DNA of 64,000 bases from Thamnaconus septentrionalis (GCA_009823395.1 CM020511.1:10638001-10702000), one strand, 5' to 3'. Positions 52,801 through 61,262 are shown, counted from the first letter of the stretch. Program-made: numbers and translations. Notes: generated by a model not told the origin, from the sequence alone.

Positions 52801-55800
52801 CGGGACACATTTCAGAAGGAAAAGAGGTTTGACATTGAGGGGGATACGCTAATTAGAGGTCTTGCTGAGAAACAGACGGGAAAACGAATCCCGTGCTAAT
52901 CAGTGTTTTTACCTTTGGAGCCAGGCTGAGCATCAGCTCAGGGTAAATTCTCATCTCTTTGGAGTAGAAGGTTTCCAAACTGAAAACCTTCTACTCCTTT
53001 AGTTTCACAAACAGATTTGTGTCTCAGGTTTAAAATGCTGATGCAAATTTTATAAACGCCCATAAAGACTTAATGCGTGTTTACTTTCACTGTTTCAAAT
53101 CGCTCTGTTAGCGATGCACAGCAGTTATCTGTGCCTTCAAGGTAACGGTTCACTAGTTAGCAAGTGCGTATTCCGAATGAGACAATGGATGTGTACAGGA
53201 GGTGGGGGGCAGCACAGGTCCAGATATAAAGAAGTAGTGCCTCCCCTGTATCCCTTTTGTCATTTGCCATCCATTAGGTCATGATGCATTTCAAATTAGA
53301 GAAAGTGAAACACAGACTGTGGTTCAGGTATCTGTCATCTGTCAACATGTTGTGTCTACCCTGTGGCTATAGGTATGTTTAGGTGTGAATATGTCAGTAG
53401 ATATAGATCTGTTGTAAACTTGGAAAATGAATCTTTGCAAAACTAAATAAATAAACAAAACTGAATAATATATATATATATATATTTATTTTATTTTTTT
53501 TTATTTATTTTTTTTCAAAGACAGATTGTTACTGGTGAATTATGCACTAGTCAGCCAAGTTTACATATAACGGAAATATGATGGTATGGAAGTATTTTTC
53601 CTCCTTCGTCTCTTCTAGTCCTTATGACACGTACACACACATGACCTTTACATTAACCTGGCTGGTACACAAAGTAATTATTACATATCTTTATTGATGG
53701 GCTGTCTAGCTGATAACAATTATTGTTGTAAAATAGATGCAACATCTTTTGCCAGAACCTGAGACCAAAAGTAATTAGGTAGGATTCCCTTCCCCACGTT
53801 TTTACCACCGTGAAAGTTTCTGACATGAAAATGAAAAAAATCTATGAACACAACAATGCAATAAAACCGGTAGCTTTGCTCGGCAATGAGGCAACAGTTT
53901 GTTTGGTGTCTATTTACTGAGACAATGGCCAGCCATTTTTTTTTTTGTTTTCCGTCCCATCATCGACCGCATCAGTCTGATGCTGAGAGATGCGAGTCAA
54001 ACACACGGCTGTATTTCTTGGGAGATAGCGGGTCCCAGACAGCGTAGCCAGCCGCAGAGGTTTTCGCCAGCCTGCAGGCCACAAAGTTTTCAGACAGATA
54101 ATCTGAAAAGGAAACTGTTGTAAAACCACTTTCCGCTTCTTAGATTGGATATAGCGCGACTTTAAACCGCGGGCCCCAGACGGTGAGGGGAAAGTGAGAC
54201 CGAGGCTCCACTTGCAGCCTCTTGTGAAATCTGGTCCCAAACCAAGGATGAAATTCTTTTCATAGCTTCCAAACGTCCGGGGCTGCTGCGCGAAGGCAAA
54301 CCACACTTTTGCTGCAGGCAAAAGTGTCTATGTCTGGCTATTTGTCTAAGGCTGCAGTTATTTTCCGCATCCAAAGGACAAGTGCTCAGGAACCGGAGTA
54401 ACATTGCAGCGTCAAATGAGACCTTTTCCACTTTGGTCATGCCTCAATGTTCAGAATGTGCCCCACCCCTTTTTTTTTTTTATTTCTCTTTTCGACGTTC
54501 TCGTTTCAAGTCGGCTCGCGCCGCTCTCTCTTTCAGCTGTATCTCGTCCAGGAAAATGTGCGGTATTTATACCAGCTCTGCAGCCGGAGATCCAAACAGC
54601 AGAGGCCTGAGGACAATACCAGCCCTGGCAGAAATAACCTCCAGGGGAACGGGGCTGGGGCCCAGCTGGGTCCTGTTTTAATATACTGAAAACGAAGGAA
54701 GTTCCACATGTCAAAAACAGGAAGTGTGGGCCTGTAAGAGTCAGCTCCTCTTGCACACAGACCCAATTCCAGCCTTTCCACTTCCTGTCCGGGGGCTGCA
54801 CTCCAGCCTTCACACTTCCTGTATTTGAAGACGCAGCGGCGGGACCCACGGCAGCCGGACTAGGATGAAACCCTGCAGGTTTTCCTAGATGTCAACATCG
54901 AAACCTCATCCTTATCTACCCATGCATTTATCGACCACCTTCAAGCCCCTGAAATGCCTCTGTTGAAATCATAACTTTAATGAATTTTTGACCTGTAGGC
55001 ATTCATCTACCTCACTCCTCTGATTAAGAAAAAACAACAACATACAAAGTATTGGGGTTATTAAAGATCGTCAAGACACAAACCTTGATTTTGAGATGAA
55101 ACAGCGACATCAAGTGGTTACATTTTAAATTTCAGCACTCTTTCGCTCACCCTCCCTCTCTCGAGCTTGCCAGTGAGCTACAGTGGCCTAAACACACAAA
55201 CCCTGATAATTTGTCCACTTTATTCTTATTTGGTTGATTTGAGGATGCCAGCATTCACCCTGAATACCAAACCCACCCTCAGACAGCTGGATTGTCCACT
55301 CAAGGCTTCCTTAGAAAATGGCATTGCAAGATGCCAGCAAACTGGGAGGAAGTCCCTTCTATATATGTATGTTCTTGTTTATATATAAGAACAGTTCTAT
55401 GGGTAGGAAAACCAAATGACTTCTTTGTACTGCGATTATACACTTTTATTAATGTATTGATGGGCAGTACATTTAACTTTGACCCATATAAAAATCGTAA
55501 ATCAGGCTAAATTTTACACATTGGACCTTTAAATCTTAGCCAAGCCAGCATGAGAAAGTCTATTGAGTGCCTAATGCACATTTAACCCCTCCAATAGTTC
55601 AGAATCCATCTAAGATTCAGAAAAGATTGGAAACAGATGGAAGACATTTATTCACTTCCTTTCAGACAAAACATGTTCTGGATATGATTTCTGTCTCTAC
55701 TTTGGCTATGTTTTCTTTAGATCTGTGGTCTGCAGAGTGAGGGAGCGAACACGACAGGCACAGCGTTGATCTTCACCTTTACATGCACACTTGCAGTCAC

Positions 55801-58153
55801 GAGCTTTGAATTGTGGCATTACAACATTTTGGATGGACGTCAGCATGATTAGAAAGACTTCGACCGGCAGAAATCTTTTTTTCAGCGATAAAATAAATTA
55901 TTTACAACCATTTCTTTTCCAATTCCAGTATGTTACAGGTCCCATTGGCTAAGGCGTGCGTCATGGTTCTCTTAGAACAATAACGGCAAGCTCGTACCTC
56001 TGCTGTATATTCACATCGCTGACGCCAAGTCAACGTCTCACACTGCCCCTTGCTGGTCTGGAGGAACATAGCGCCCTGCTTCACAATACAGAATGGAAGG
56101 CAAACAAATAATAACAATAATAATAATAATGACAAAAATAAAATAATAAAATACCCCACGTGTGACCACACAATAGTGGGCGTCCCAAATACAACTGGTC
56201 ATTCCTCATCTGCTGATGAAGACCCTGTTTAGGAATGACTGACAACAACTCTAGGAGGACTGCACCTCCAAAATGCGCGTTAAAAAGGTCATGACTCTTT
56301 GTGGAGCATGTGTGCAGGAGACTATTTTGACTATTTGTTGATGACTACATCAGCAAAAAAAAACCTCTGCAGATGCCTCTTATGCAGATGTGAGGCTGGC
56401 AACAGCTGTGTTTTCTTGGATGGAGGCCGTCCTGCACCGTCGTCGATAGTAAATCAGCTTTTTCCCAGGGATGATCTTCCACGATGCTGCGTATGTCAAC
56501 ATCATGTGCGTTAGTTGTCCACTTTCTGACAAGCCGTGAAATTACGATGGGGGTTATCAAGGATGGTCAAGGGAAGATGACATTGGAGCGACCAAGTGTC
56601 TCGTTTCACAGCGACGGTGACATCCTGAAAGGCTTCGGAGCTCCAGACAGACTGCAGCTGTTGTGACTTCAGTTTCATGAGGTCTGGATCCGGGCCAGGA
56701 ACGTTCTTTTTTATTTTTCATGGTTCCAAAGTTGTACTCTCTACTTTTCCGTGCTCGTTCTGCAACATAAAAAAAATGTTTCTGGAAAAAAAATGAAAAA
56801 GGGAGGCAGATTGTGATTTTGGTGTCTGAGGTCAAGACTGTAATTGCTTGTTAGCAGGAACTGAAATGTTGTTTTTAGACTCATTGTTGCAGTGCCAGAG
56901 CAGGACTTTGTCCCTAAAGGAGGCGTCATGAAAGACATTTTATTTCCTACTGTCAGCATTATTCATTTCCTTTAGATAACATTGCAGCGGGATGATTTTG
57001 CACTTTCTGAGTGCTTTTAGTGAGTTTGGCACCTGTTCTTCCCTGACTTTGTCTTTACTTTCTATTTTTGAATTTTTAATGTTTTGTTTTTTTTAGGTTT
57101 TCAATAAGGGGGCGATACAGAACAAATTTCTGACTACTACTAACTACTGACTACAATATTTTGTTCTTTTACTTTAAATGTAGTGCTAGTAACAATACAG
57201 CTCATAAAATCAAATCATTTTATGAGACTGAAGTATGCTTAGGTTTTCCTTTCACGGTGATGGATGGAGATTTTCATTACAGGTTTTGGGAAATCCGATT
57301 ATGTCTTCACCCACATCTTGTTTTACTTACTCGCCACAGATGACAGAACACGGTGGCACTCTGAATGGAATTTAAACATGCATTTTGCCTGCACTTGAGC
57401 TTCACGGTGTTCATTCAAGGCAGAAGAGTGACTCCTAGTTTTTTGTGTGTGTTTATATTTGCAGAGGTGAAGGACTACGAGCCAGCGTACGGCTCCAAAG
57501 TGCGTGAGCACCCCTGTGTGGAGAGCATGAAGGACAACGTGCTGAGAGACAGGGGGCGCCCTGAGATCCCCGACACCTGGCTAAGGCATCAGGTAGGACA
57601 TACACTACACTGCTGATATATTAACAGGATATCAATGCACATCACAATACCCAAGCAATTTATGAAATAGAATTTTTTTTTTAAAGAATTTTGAGTCTTT
57701 TATTTTATTTTTTTTTACAATATTTACAAGGCCACAACACAATAAATGATCACCCTAAACTTGCTGGTTGTTAAAAAAAAAAACAGCAAAGCATCGCCCG
57801 GTATTTAAATAATTGAAAAGCCACCATGATGCAATATATTCAATGTATCCGTGGAGGAGTCTCTAAATCCTGCTACCTTCCTCCCCGGACAGGGCGTGGC
57901 AGGTATGTGCGGCACTATCATGGAATGCTGGGATCACGACCCAGAGGCCCGACTCACCGCTCACTGCGTCGCTGAGCGCATCGCGGGGATGGAGGACGAG
58001 ATGGAGAAGCTGTCTAGTCGCAGCTCGTCCGCAGAGAAGATCCCAGAGGAGCTGAAGATCCCCATAGAGGTGGCAATCCCGGAGGAGATGGTGAAAATCA
58101 CTGAGATCCAGGACATCATCGCCGTGGAGTGCTCCGTGAGCGACAAGAAGTAA
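27625..58153 (+). CDS. tgfbr2: TGF-beta receptor type II (type II receptor Ser/Thr kinase), whole coding span, ten exons
   Basis: Joined exons: 27625-27715, 36037-36202, 36922-37112, 46544-46827, 47260-47508, 48013-48126, 48250-48387, 50058-50199, 57465-57592, 57893-58153. The total is 1764 nt, or 587 residues plus TAA, and the frame stays open across all nine junctions. The product is a plasma-membrane receptor that binds TGF-beta dimers, recruits the type I receptor and phosphorylates its GS box to start SMAD2/3 signalling. The sequence shows a signal peptide (1 to about 24), an ectodomain with 12 cysteines and sequons at N68, N89, N115 and N125, a transmembrane helix (about 157-181), and a kinase domain (about 245-545) with GKGRF, K272, E285, HRDLKSSN (D372), DFG (D390), APE and R521. 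Human TGFBR2 is 567 residues; the extra length is mostly in the C-tail. Teleosts can carry a and b paralogues, and I cannot tell which this is. Splice sites are inferred by eye from GT-AG rules and family similarity. Confidence 0.96.
28184..28509 (+). mobile_element. hAT-like MITE, family 1, copy C (tgfbr2 intron 1)
   Basis: Starts CAGGGGTGGGCAAACT and ends in a diverged GACTGCCCGTGCCTG. Flanking 8-mers gcctgtgg and gcatatgg agree at six of eight positions. Same orientation as copy B and inverse to copy A. Confidence 0.8.
28756..28817. repeat. (GT)n microsatellite in intron 1
   Basis: About 31 perfect dinucleotide units. Confidence 0.95.
29374..29405. repeat. (CA)n microsatellite in intron 1
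   Basis: About 15 dinucleotide units. Confidence 0.93.
29508..29531. repeat. (CCG)n microsatellite in intron 1
   Basis: About eight CCG/GCC units within a CpG-rich stretch. Confidence 0.9.
34639..34787 (+). mobile_element. hAT-like MITE, family 2, 149 bp, with perfect 8-bp target duplication
   Basis: Termini TAGAGGTGG and CCACCTCTG are inverse apart from the first base. The element is flanked by the identical 8-mer CATAGGAC at 34631-34638 and 34788-34795, the signature of hAT insertion. The interior is AAGTAAAAGTAC-type sequence shared with the longer copies. It sits in tgfbr2 intron 1. Confidence 0.88.
35352..35823. mobile_element. TTAA-flanked long-inverted-repeat (foldback) MITE, copy 1
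   Basis: Begins TTAAAGGTTAGCTGTGTAAT and ends ATTACACACTTAACCTTTAA. Each arm extends about 200 bp inward: the blocks AAGAAACAGCGACATC, CTGAACTTGCCAGTGAACTA and CTCGTCCACCTTCTT recur in inverse form toward the other end. TTAA at both borders fits a piggyBac- or Kolobok-type target. It ends 213 bp before tgfbr2 exon 2. Confidence 0.75.
36037..36202 (+). CDS. tgfbr2: tgfbr2 exon 2: N-terminal half of the ligand-binding ectodomain
   Basis: Follows a ccacag acceptor and ends at a gtaggt donor. Encodes residues 31-85 and two bases of Trp86. It carries seven ectodomain cysteines (C48, C51, C59, C65, C69, C75, C82) with the spacing of the human three-finger fold. F50, D52 and I71 correspond to human F53, D55 and I73 at the TGF-beta interface. 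The sequon at N68 (NCS) corresponds to human N70. The length is 166 nt against 169 nt in human exon 2. Confidence 0.95.
36203..36921 (+). other. tgfbr2: tgfbr2 intron 2 (719 nt)
   Basis: Splits the Trp86 codon (phase 2). Contains only unremarkable AT-rich sequence and a small TAGC-type repeat near 36440-36470. Confidence 0.85.
36922..37112 (+). CDS. tgfbr2: tgfbr2 exon 3: C-terminal half of the ectodomain
   Basis: Follows a ctggcag acceptor and ends at a gtgagt donor. Its 191 nt are identical in length to human exon 3. Encodes residues 86-149, with the remaining five cysteines (C99, C119, C134, C136, C141), including the CSCTEEEC box that types the TGF-beta receptor ectodomain. E140 corresponds to human ligand contact E142. 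Sequons lie at N89, N115 and N125. The human A10 mononucleotide tract that mutates in mismatch-repair-deficient tumours is absent; the equivalent Lys-rich stretch uses mixed codons. Confidence 0.95.
37298..37640 (+). mobile_element. hAT-like element, family 2, truncated copy in intron 3
   Basis: Starts AGGTGGGAAGTAACAAAGTA, continues with the ACTGTATTTCAGTAGATTTTT and TTGTTGTTGCTTGAAG blocks shared with the copy at 45732, and loses its right terminus. It lies about 190 bp after exon 3. Confidence 0.65.
38748..39234 (+). mobile_element. LINE (L2/Rex1-like) reverse transcriptase remnant with GATT tail
   Basis: The + strand reads [10 protein letters not shown], the YADD catalytic box of non-LTR reverse transcriptases. 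After frame damage come [32 protein letters not shown] and [10 protein letters not shown], the usual downstream blocks. It then runs into a (GATT)n array (39185-39234). Several stops and shifts make it non-functional. Confidence 0.75.
40280..40410 (+). mobile_element. Putative LINE/SINE 3' tail in intron 3
   Basis: TTATTTGTTTTTATACACTG..., then TGTAAAGCAATTGGTATGC and GCGCTATGCTAATAAAGCTG, in the order seen in teleost LINE tails (a 'gtaaagca..gcgctat..aataaagctgcc' pattern). Confidence 0.5.
43169..43222. repeat. (CA)n microsatellite in intron 3
   Basis: About 27 perfect dinucleotide units. Confidence 0.95.
43796..43837. repeat. (CA)n microsatellite in intron 3
   Basis: About 20 perfect dinucleotide units. 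Confidence 0.95.
45203..45246. repeat. Short tandem array, 13-bp unit
   Basis: Just over three units of ACACACACTGTAC, the last with one change. Confidence 0.8.
45732..46479 (+). mobile_element. hAT-like element, family 2, long copy next to exon 4
   Basis: Begins CAGAGGTGGGAAGTAACTAA and ends TTGCCACCTCCA. Flanking 8-mers tacacacc and tacacgca agree at six of eight positions. It contains an internal inverted stretch around CAACAATTACAGTTGTTGTTG. The right end lies 64 bp before the first base of tgfbr2 exon 4. Confidence 0.75.
46544..46827 (+). CDS. tgfbr2: tgfbr2 exon 4: transmembrane helix and juxtamembrane segment
   Basis: Follows a cgccccag acceptor and ends at a gtgcgt donor, phase 0. 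Encodes residues 150-244. Residues 157-181 (Leu/Val/Ile-rich, ending in FYWYR) form the single membrane helix. A basic stop-transfer and juxtamembrane segment (IKKRKKKG) follows, then an acidic DDDGSD stretch and the conserved NHNTE..PIELD lead-in to the kinase. By alignment on the shared CAI, the position of human Ser213 is Gly208 here, with Ser210 nearby. The intron after this exon has no counterpart in the human gene, where this is the first third of exon 4. Confidence 0.95.
46828..47259 (+). other. tgfbr2: tgfbr2 intron 4, not present in the human gene
   Basis: 432 nt, phase 0, gtgcgt...cgttccag. It interrupts the coding sequence just before the kinase glycine-rich loop (LM / VGKGRF). Human TGFBR2 has no intron here. 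Confidence 0.85.
47260..47508 (+). CDS. tgfbr2: tgfbr2 exon 5: kinase N-lobe
   Basis: Follows a cgttccag acceptor and ends at a gtgagg donor, phase 0 at both ends (83 codons, residues 245-327). Carries the glycine-rich loop [12 protein letters not shown], the VAVKVF strand with ATP-anchoring K272 (human K277), the alpha-C glutamate E285 in WKNEKDIF, and the hinge region [15 protein letters not shown]. Two residues found in human (Leu-Gly before KQYW) are missing, a length difference outside the catalytic motifs. Confidence 0.95.
47509..48012 (+). other. tgfbr2: tgfbr2 intron 5, not present in the human gene
   Basis: 504 nt, phase 0, gtgagg...ccctgcag. Most of it is a LINE remnant (about 47570-47975). 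It interrupts the kinase domain after GNLQ. Confidence 0.85.
47570..47975 (+). mobile_element. LINE 3' end remnant inside intron 5
   Basis: The + frame reads [15 protein letters not shown] and then [10 protein letters not shown], matching the C-terminal block of jockey-like teleost LINE proteins (a 'DPSHP..LF.LLPSG...N.FFP.A' pattern). A UTR and a (TTGAA)n tail ending near 47975 follow. Truncated and frame-damaged. Confidence 0.65.
48013..48126 (+). CDS. tgfbr2: tgfbr2 exon 6: kinase segment after the hinge
   Basis: Follows a ccctgcag acceptor and ends at a gtgcgt donor, phase 0 (38 codons, residues 328-365). It encodes [13 protein letters not shown] followed by [15 protein letters not shown] and the CGRPK loop that precedes the catalytic loop, all in the same order as in human TGFBR2. 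In human this is internal to exon 4; both flanking introns are extra. Confidence 0.94.
48127..48249 (+). other. tgfbr2: tgfbr2 intron 6, not present in the human gene, 123 nt
   Basis: Phase 0, gtgcgt...ctgaag. A short intron just before the catalytic loop; the acceptor is AAG, a weaker but accepted form. Confidence 0.85.
48250..48387 (+). CDS. tgfbr2: tgfbr2 exon 7: catalytic loop and DFG motif
   Basis: Follows a ctgaag acceptor (AAG rather than CAG or TAG) and ends at a gtctgt donor, phase 0 (46 codons, residues 366-411). Carries [10 protein letters not shown] with catalytic D372, the CDFGL motif with Mg-binding D390, and the start of the activation segment. S402 and S409 correspond to the human autophosphorylation sites S409 and S416. 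Its end at LANSGQ matches the end of human exon 4 exactly. Confidence 0.95.
48388..50057 (+). other. tgfbr2: tgfbr2 intron 7 (1.7 kb)
   Basis: Phase 0, equivalent to human intron 4. Contains no repeat family that I recognise and no exon-like stretch. Confidence 0.8.
50058..50199 (+). CDS. tgfbr2: tgfbr2 exon 8: activation segment and APE region
   Basis: Follows a gccgcag acceptor and ends at a gttcgt donor, phase 1. At 142 nt it has the same length as human exon 5. Encodes residues 412-458, with [13 protein letters not shown] (P+1 loop and APE motif), the [12 protein letters not shown] stretch and [13 protein letters not shown] of the C-lobe F helix. Confidence 0.95.
50340..50972. mobile_element. 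hAT-like non-autonomous element in intron 8
   Basis: Contains TTTTGTGCCACGGACTGGTT and GAGACCGGCCTTTGAGG near the left, and ends with GCCGGTCCGCGGCCCGGTG followed by TTTGGGGGCCGCT. These are well-known terminal and subterminal words of teleost hAT-type elements. Exact ends and target duplication could not be fixed. It includes a (TAGC)n run at 50845-50870. Confidence 0.5.
50845..50870. repeat. (TAGC)n microsatellite
   Basis: About six tetranucleotide units. Confidence 0.9.
51624..51648. repeat. (GT)n microsatellite in intron 8
   Basis: About 12 dinucleotide units. Confidence 0.9.
52080..52150 (+). mobile_element. L2-like LINE 3' terminus
   Basis: TTAAGTGCGTTACAAATAAA followed by an ATT-rich microsatellite, the same type of ending as the L2-like copy at 13100. 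Only the terminus is present. Confidence 0.5.
55061..55532. mobile_element. TTAA-flanked long-inverted-repeat (foldback) MITE, copy 2
   Basis: Shares GAAACAGCGACATCAAGTGG, the TTGCCAGTGAGCTA block, TTGTCCACTTTATT and the terminal TTACACATTGGACCTTTAA with copy 1. The right part is more diverged. It lies in tgfbr2 intron 8. Confidence 0.65.
57465..57592 (+). CDS. tgfbr2: tgfbr2 exon 9: kinase C-lobe
   Basis: Follows a tatttgcag acceptor and ends at a gtagga donor. At 128 nt it has the same length as human exon 6. Encodes residues 459-501 with [16 protein letters not shown] and [17 protein letters not shown], and ends on a CAG Gln codon as the human exon does (human Gln508). Confidence 0.95.
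57593..57892 (+). other. tgfbr2: tgfbr2 intron 9 (300 nt)
   Basis: Phase 0, gtagga...cggacag, equivalent to human intron 6. AT-rich with short poly-T and poly-A runs; no other structure seen. Confidence 0.85.
57893..58153 (+). CDS. tgfbr2: tgfbr2 exon 10: last kinase subdomain, C-tail and stop
   Basis: Follows a cggacag acceptor and ends at TAA (58151-58153). Encodes residues 502-587. It contains [14 protein letters not shown] with conserved subdomain XI R521, then AEKIPEE. Where the human protein stops a few residues later, this one continues for roughly 30 more, with repeated I-P-E-type motifs and an ending ECSVSDKK. The frame and stop are clear; the role of the extra tail is unknown. Confidence 0.95.
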   Translation, partial: GVAGMCGTIMECWDHDPEARLTAHCVAERIAGMEDEMEKLSSRSSSAEKIPEELKIPIEVAIPEEMVKITEIQDIIAVECSVSDKK

Positions 58154-58697
58154 AAGGAGACCCTTATTTTGAAAAGACAATAAGGGGGGTTGTTTTTTGT
58201 TTTTTAACAAGGACTTTTTTTTCTACTTTGATGGGATCGGAGGAATCTCCAGCTACACGTGTTCAGGAGCTGAGCTCCTGCATGCTTTTGAGTTTAGCGT
58301 CAAATAGTATTGCAGCCCAGTAAACAGGGACTCAGGATGATGCTTTCTGTCTTCTATCAACCTAAGCCTTAACCTAGCTAAGTATCCAAACCAAAAAAAA
58401 GAGAGAAAAAGCCGATAAGCCAAAGTTAACTGGAAGCTTCCAAATGTGCTGAGCATAGGAACGCCGTCATGCAGACTCTGTATGATGGGGGAACAGGACA
58501 GTAACTATGAAACCAAAAACATTGTGATGTGCACTTTACCATTTAGTACTATGCATTACCGTTTTCTGCAGTTGCCATATGATCGACTATCCGAACACAA
58601 CAGAGCTGCAAGGGGAGTTTTTGCCTTTGTGTGTCTGATTATGAGCCAGGAGACATGTGGCCTTACCATTGACAATGATGCGGCCTCCATCCGTTTG

Positions 58698-58711
58698 TAT
58701 GTGTGTGTGTA

Positions 58712-58771
<60 letters not shown>
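58698..58771. repeat. (GT)n microsatellite in the tgfbr2 3'UTR
   Basis: About 36 dinucleotide units with two early interruptions. It would be transcribed as a long (GU)n tract. Confidence 0.95.
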
Positions 58772-58773
<2 letters not shown>

Positions 58774-58786
58774 TGAACAAGCACAA

Positions 58787-58926
58787 TGTACATAGAGACA
58801 GTAACTGTACATAGGAGATGATTTTACCAAAAAGGGAAAGCTTGTCACTTGCCTTTGAGGACAGAGATTTTAACGTCTTCATAGAGATGTATTTTTTAAA
58901 AACCATTTGTGTGTTTTCTGTATATA
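58787..58926 (+). promoter_or_regulatory. tgfbr2: Three Pumilio-type UGUANAUA motifs in the 3'UTR
   Basis: TGTACATA at 58787-58794 and 58806-58813 (19 nt apart) and TGTATATA at 58919-58926 all fit the Pumilio consensus UGUANAUA. The function is inferred from the motif only. Confidence 0.5.
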
Positions 58927-59027
58927 TCACCAGGAAACTGAAGAGAGTGCCAACTATCTTTTACCCTGCCTTACATTTAGTATATATATATATATATTAA
59001 TGTAAAAATATTTGAAATCAGTTATGA

Positions 59028-59033
59028 ATTAAA
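59028..59033 (+). terminator. tgfbr2: Probable poly(A) signal ATTAAA
   Basis: ATTAAA is the commonest variant of AATAAA. It lies about 880 bp after the stop codon and is followed by a T-rich run (59054-59064) that could serve as a downstream element. Confidence 0.55.
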
Positions 59034-59052
59034 GATATTTGTGTATACTAAG

Positions 59053-61262
59053 ACTTTTTTTTTCTCAAAGTGTTTTCTGTGATCCACACAAGCGCATTTA
59101 AAGATACTGGAAACAACAACTGGTCTGGTACAAACTCCTGTAGCAGAACTAATTGAATGGGCCAATTGAGTACAAGGCAAAAGTTAAAGTGTGATTTGCA
59201 ATTAATGCTTTTAAAATGAGAAAACATTAACAGTTATGTTTTCAGTGTGATTCCTCAACATAACAGATATTTAAAGCTGAATAACATTTTAGCTTGTGTA
59301 TTAAATGTGATAGAAATCATCCTGTTGACAGACAGACAGACAGACAAACAGCAAAGACTTGTAAAAAGTCTCACTTCTGTCAAAGAAAGGAAATTATTTC
59401 AGAATCAGTCGGTGCGGGGTGCGTGGAGAAAAACATAATGACAGGCCCGCTGGGCCCATAAACCAGCTGTGGTCAAGGAAACCACATCACACACGCAAAC
59501 ACACATACACACTGCCCTTTTCCCTTTCTCCTCTGGCTTTCTTGCTCTTTCCATCTTAAAACTCCAGCTCCCCTCATGGCAGCCGTTCAGCGAGTATTAC
59601 TGGATCGCATCAAGGAAAAACATCCCCAAAGTCCAGAAGTGAATGCCAGCATCCTTTACGGTCTTTTTGAGGCTTTGGCCCCTGCAGGGCTTGTATACGC
59701 TCCAGAGGCCGCTCCCTTCCAACTACACCGAGTGATTCACCCGTCTGGTTAGGCCAACCTCCCACTCTCTGTCAGTCTTTTTATTTCAAGGTGAAATGCC
59801 GACCAACAGACACCTGTCTGATGGTCTGCGATACACCAGACAGGGAATTACATCCCATGTTTCCAGCCACAGTTTGAAAAAAAGACAGAGGAGAGACAAA
59901 ACATTGGGCACTTCCAAGTTTAGTTTCCGCTCAGGGTGAAATCACTGAGATAATTACTGCCATCTTTCAACTTTATGGCCGCGTTGAATTCCAGCAACTG
60001 CAGTTGAACAACATGTATGCCCTCTAGTGGACAAACTATAAATATCAATAGGGTTCCCCTTGAATATACAACTTTGCTACTGGATTGCTTCACATCAAAG
60101 TAACTCTTGCCTTTCTGGAAATGTTACTTTTACTATTAACTACTTTTTTCGTTTATGCTTAAATGTTATTAATTCGCTGATGGCACACTAAAATGTAAGA
60201 ACATAGGAAAATTCTGACCAGTCGTTGCTGGCCAAACGTCATGCCTGAAAAAGCCTCCAAATTATCTTCTTTATGCAACATTCCTCTCCCCAACCAAGAG
60301 TAAATCTGTGAGACAACAAATAAGGAGTCCTAGTGAATATAAACTTTCCATGGCAGTCAAATGTGCACTGCTGCGTCCACCTCCAGCTGCTTTCAAAGTG
60401 ATGTCAGTAAGCAAAAGAGACTTTCTAAGAAAAAGCTCACACTAAGAGCAATGTCATGCAAGTCACTTTCAAACTCAAACTTCACATTCTAACACAACAA
60501 AATCTCTCCTGCATGAGGCTGAAACTGAAATGAAGGTGTTTGGGCCTACAAGGCCTGGCAGCAAATATGTTTCAATAAGCCCAACTTCGGAAAAATGAAG
60601 TCACAGGAAAATTGGATTCAAAAAGTTCTGTTTCCTGGCAAATACAAACCAGAGGTAGCATGCCGCTGAATATAGTTGAAGTAAAGGGAACTTGATTCTC
60701 AGCTTATGGTGGGGTTTATTCCAATAATAGCTGCTTGCCTGAAATTTCTGTTGAAGATGTGAAATTTTCTTTGAGATGAATAAAATATCTTTTTAATGTA
60801 GTCATCAAATCTCTCTGCTCAGATGTTGTCGAAACTGATTAGTGGAACTCAAGGGACTCATTTGACTCTCTATCTCCCTCTCTTGGCCTTTCACCACTGC
60901 TGCATTTGAGACTGCGAAGTCAGGACTTCAAGGTCGATATGACTCATGACCTAAGGACTCATGAAGTGCAAACCAATGATTGAGCCAGCTAACCAGGTCT
61001 TGATATATTTTGACTATTCTGATTGGACAACTTGTTTTTAATATGTTCTTTTGGAATGGATTTTTTTTAAATTAATGGTTAAGTTTTATTTATTACTCCT
61101 ATTTTTTGGTCCAGAAAATTTTCAGACCTTCTCTGTTGGCGTGAACTGTAGCTTCAATAAGAAGCAAAGCAGCCAGCAAAGTGCTTCTCCTTCGATACAA
61201 AGTTAAGCTTTGCTGCTGTGACCAACTGAGGTAAATTAGGTTACAGTAAATACGCAGCAATA
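59053..61262. other. Downstream intergenic stretch, no gene seen
   Basis: Contains a short GACA run (59328-59345) and a 58-codon open frame at 59576-59752. No exon of a known neighbour of TGFBR2 (GADL1, RBMS3) was recognised. Confidence 0.55.
59576..59752 (+). other. Short open frame of 58 codons, unrecognised
   Basis: ATG to TAG, beginning MAAVQRVLLDRIKEKH and containing ILYGLFEALAPAGLVYAPE. The composition looks more protein-like than its surroundings, but I recognise no family and see no splice context. It lies about 520 bp after the tgfbr2 poly(A) signal. Could be chance, or a conserved noncoding block. Confidence 0.15.

Larger units (their letters stand above)
50200..57464 (+). other. 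tgfbr2: tgfbr2 intron 8 (7.3 kb)
   Basis: Phase 1, equivalent to human intron 5. Holds a hAT-like element (about 50340-50972), GT repeats, an L2-like tail (52080-52150), an AT-rich low-complexity stretch (about 53465-53516) and a TTAA foldback element (55061-55532). No coding sequence was recognised. Confidence 0.8.
58154..59052 (+). other. tgfbr2: tgfbr2 3' untranslated region
   Basis: Begins after the TAA and runs to just past an ATTAAA hexamer at 59028-59033. It contains a long GT microsatellite, three UGUANAUA-type motifs (58787, 58806, 58919) and AT-rich sequence near the end. The cleavage site is estimated, not seen; alternative sites are possible. Confidence 0.65.
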
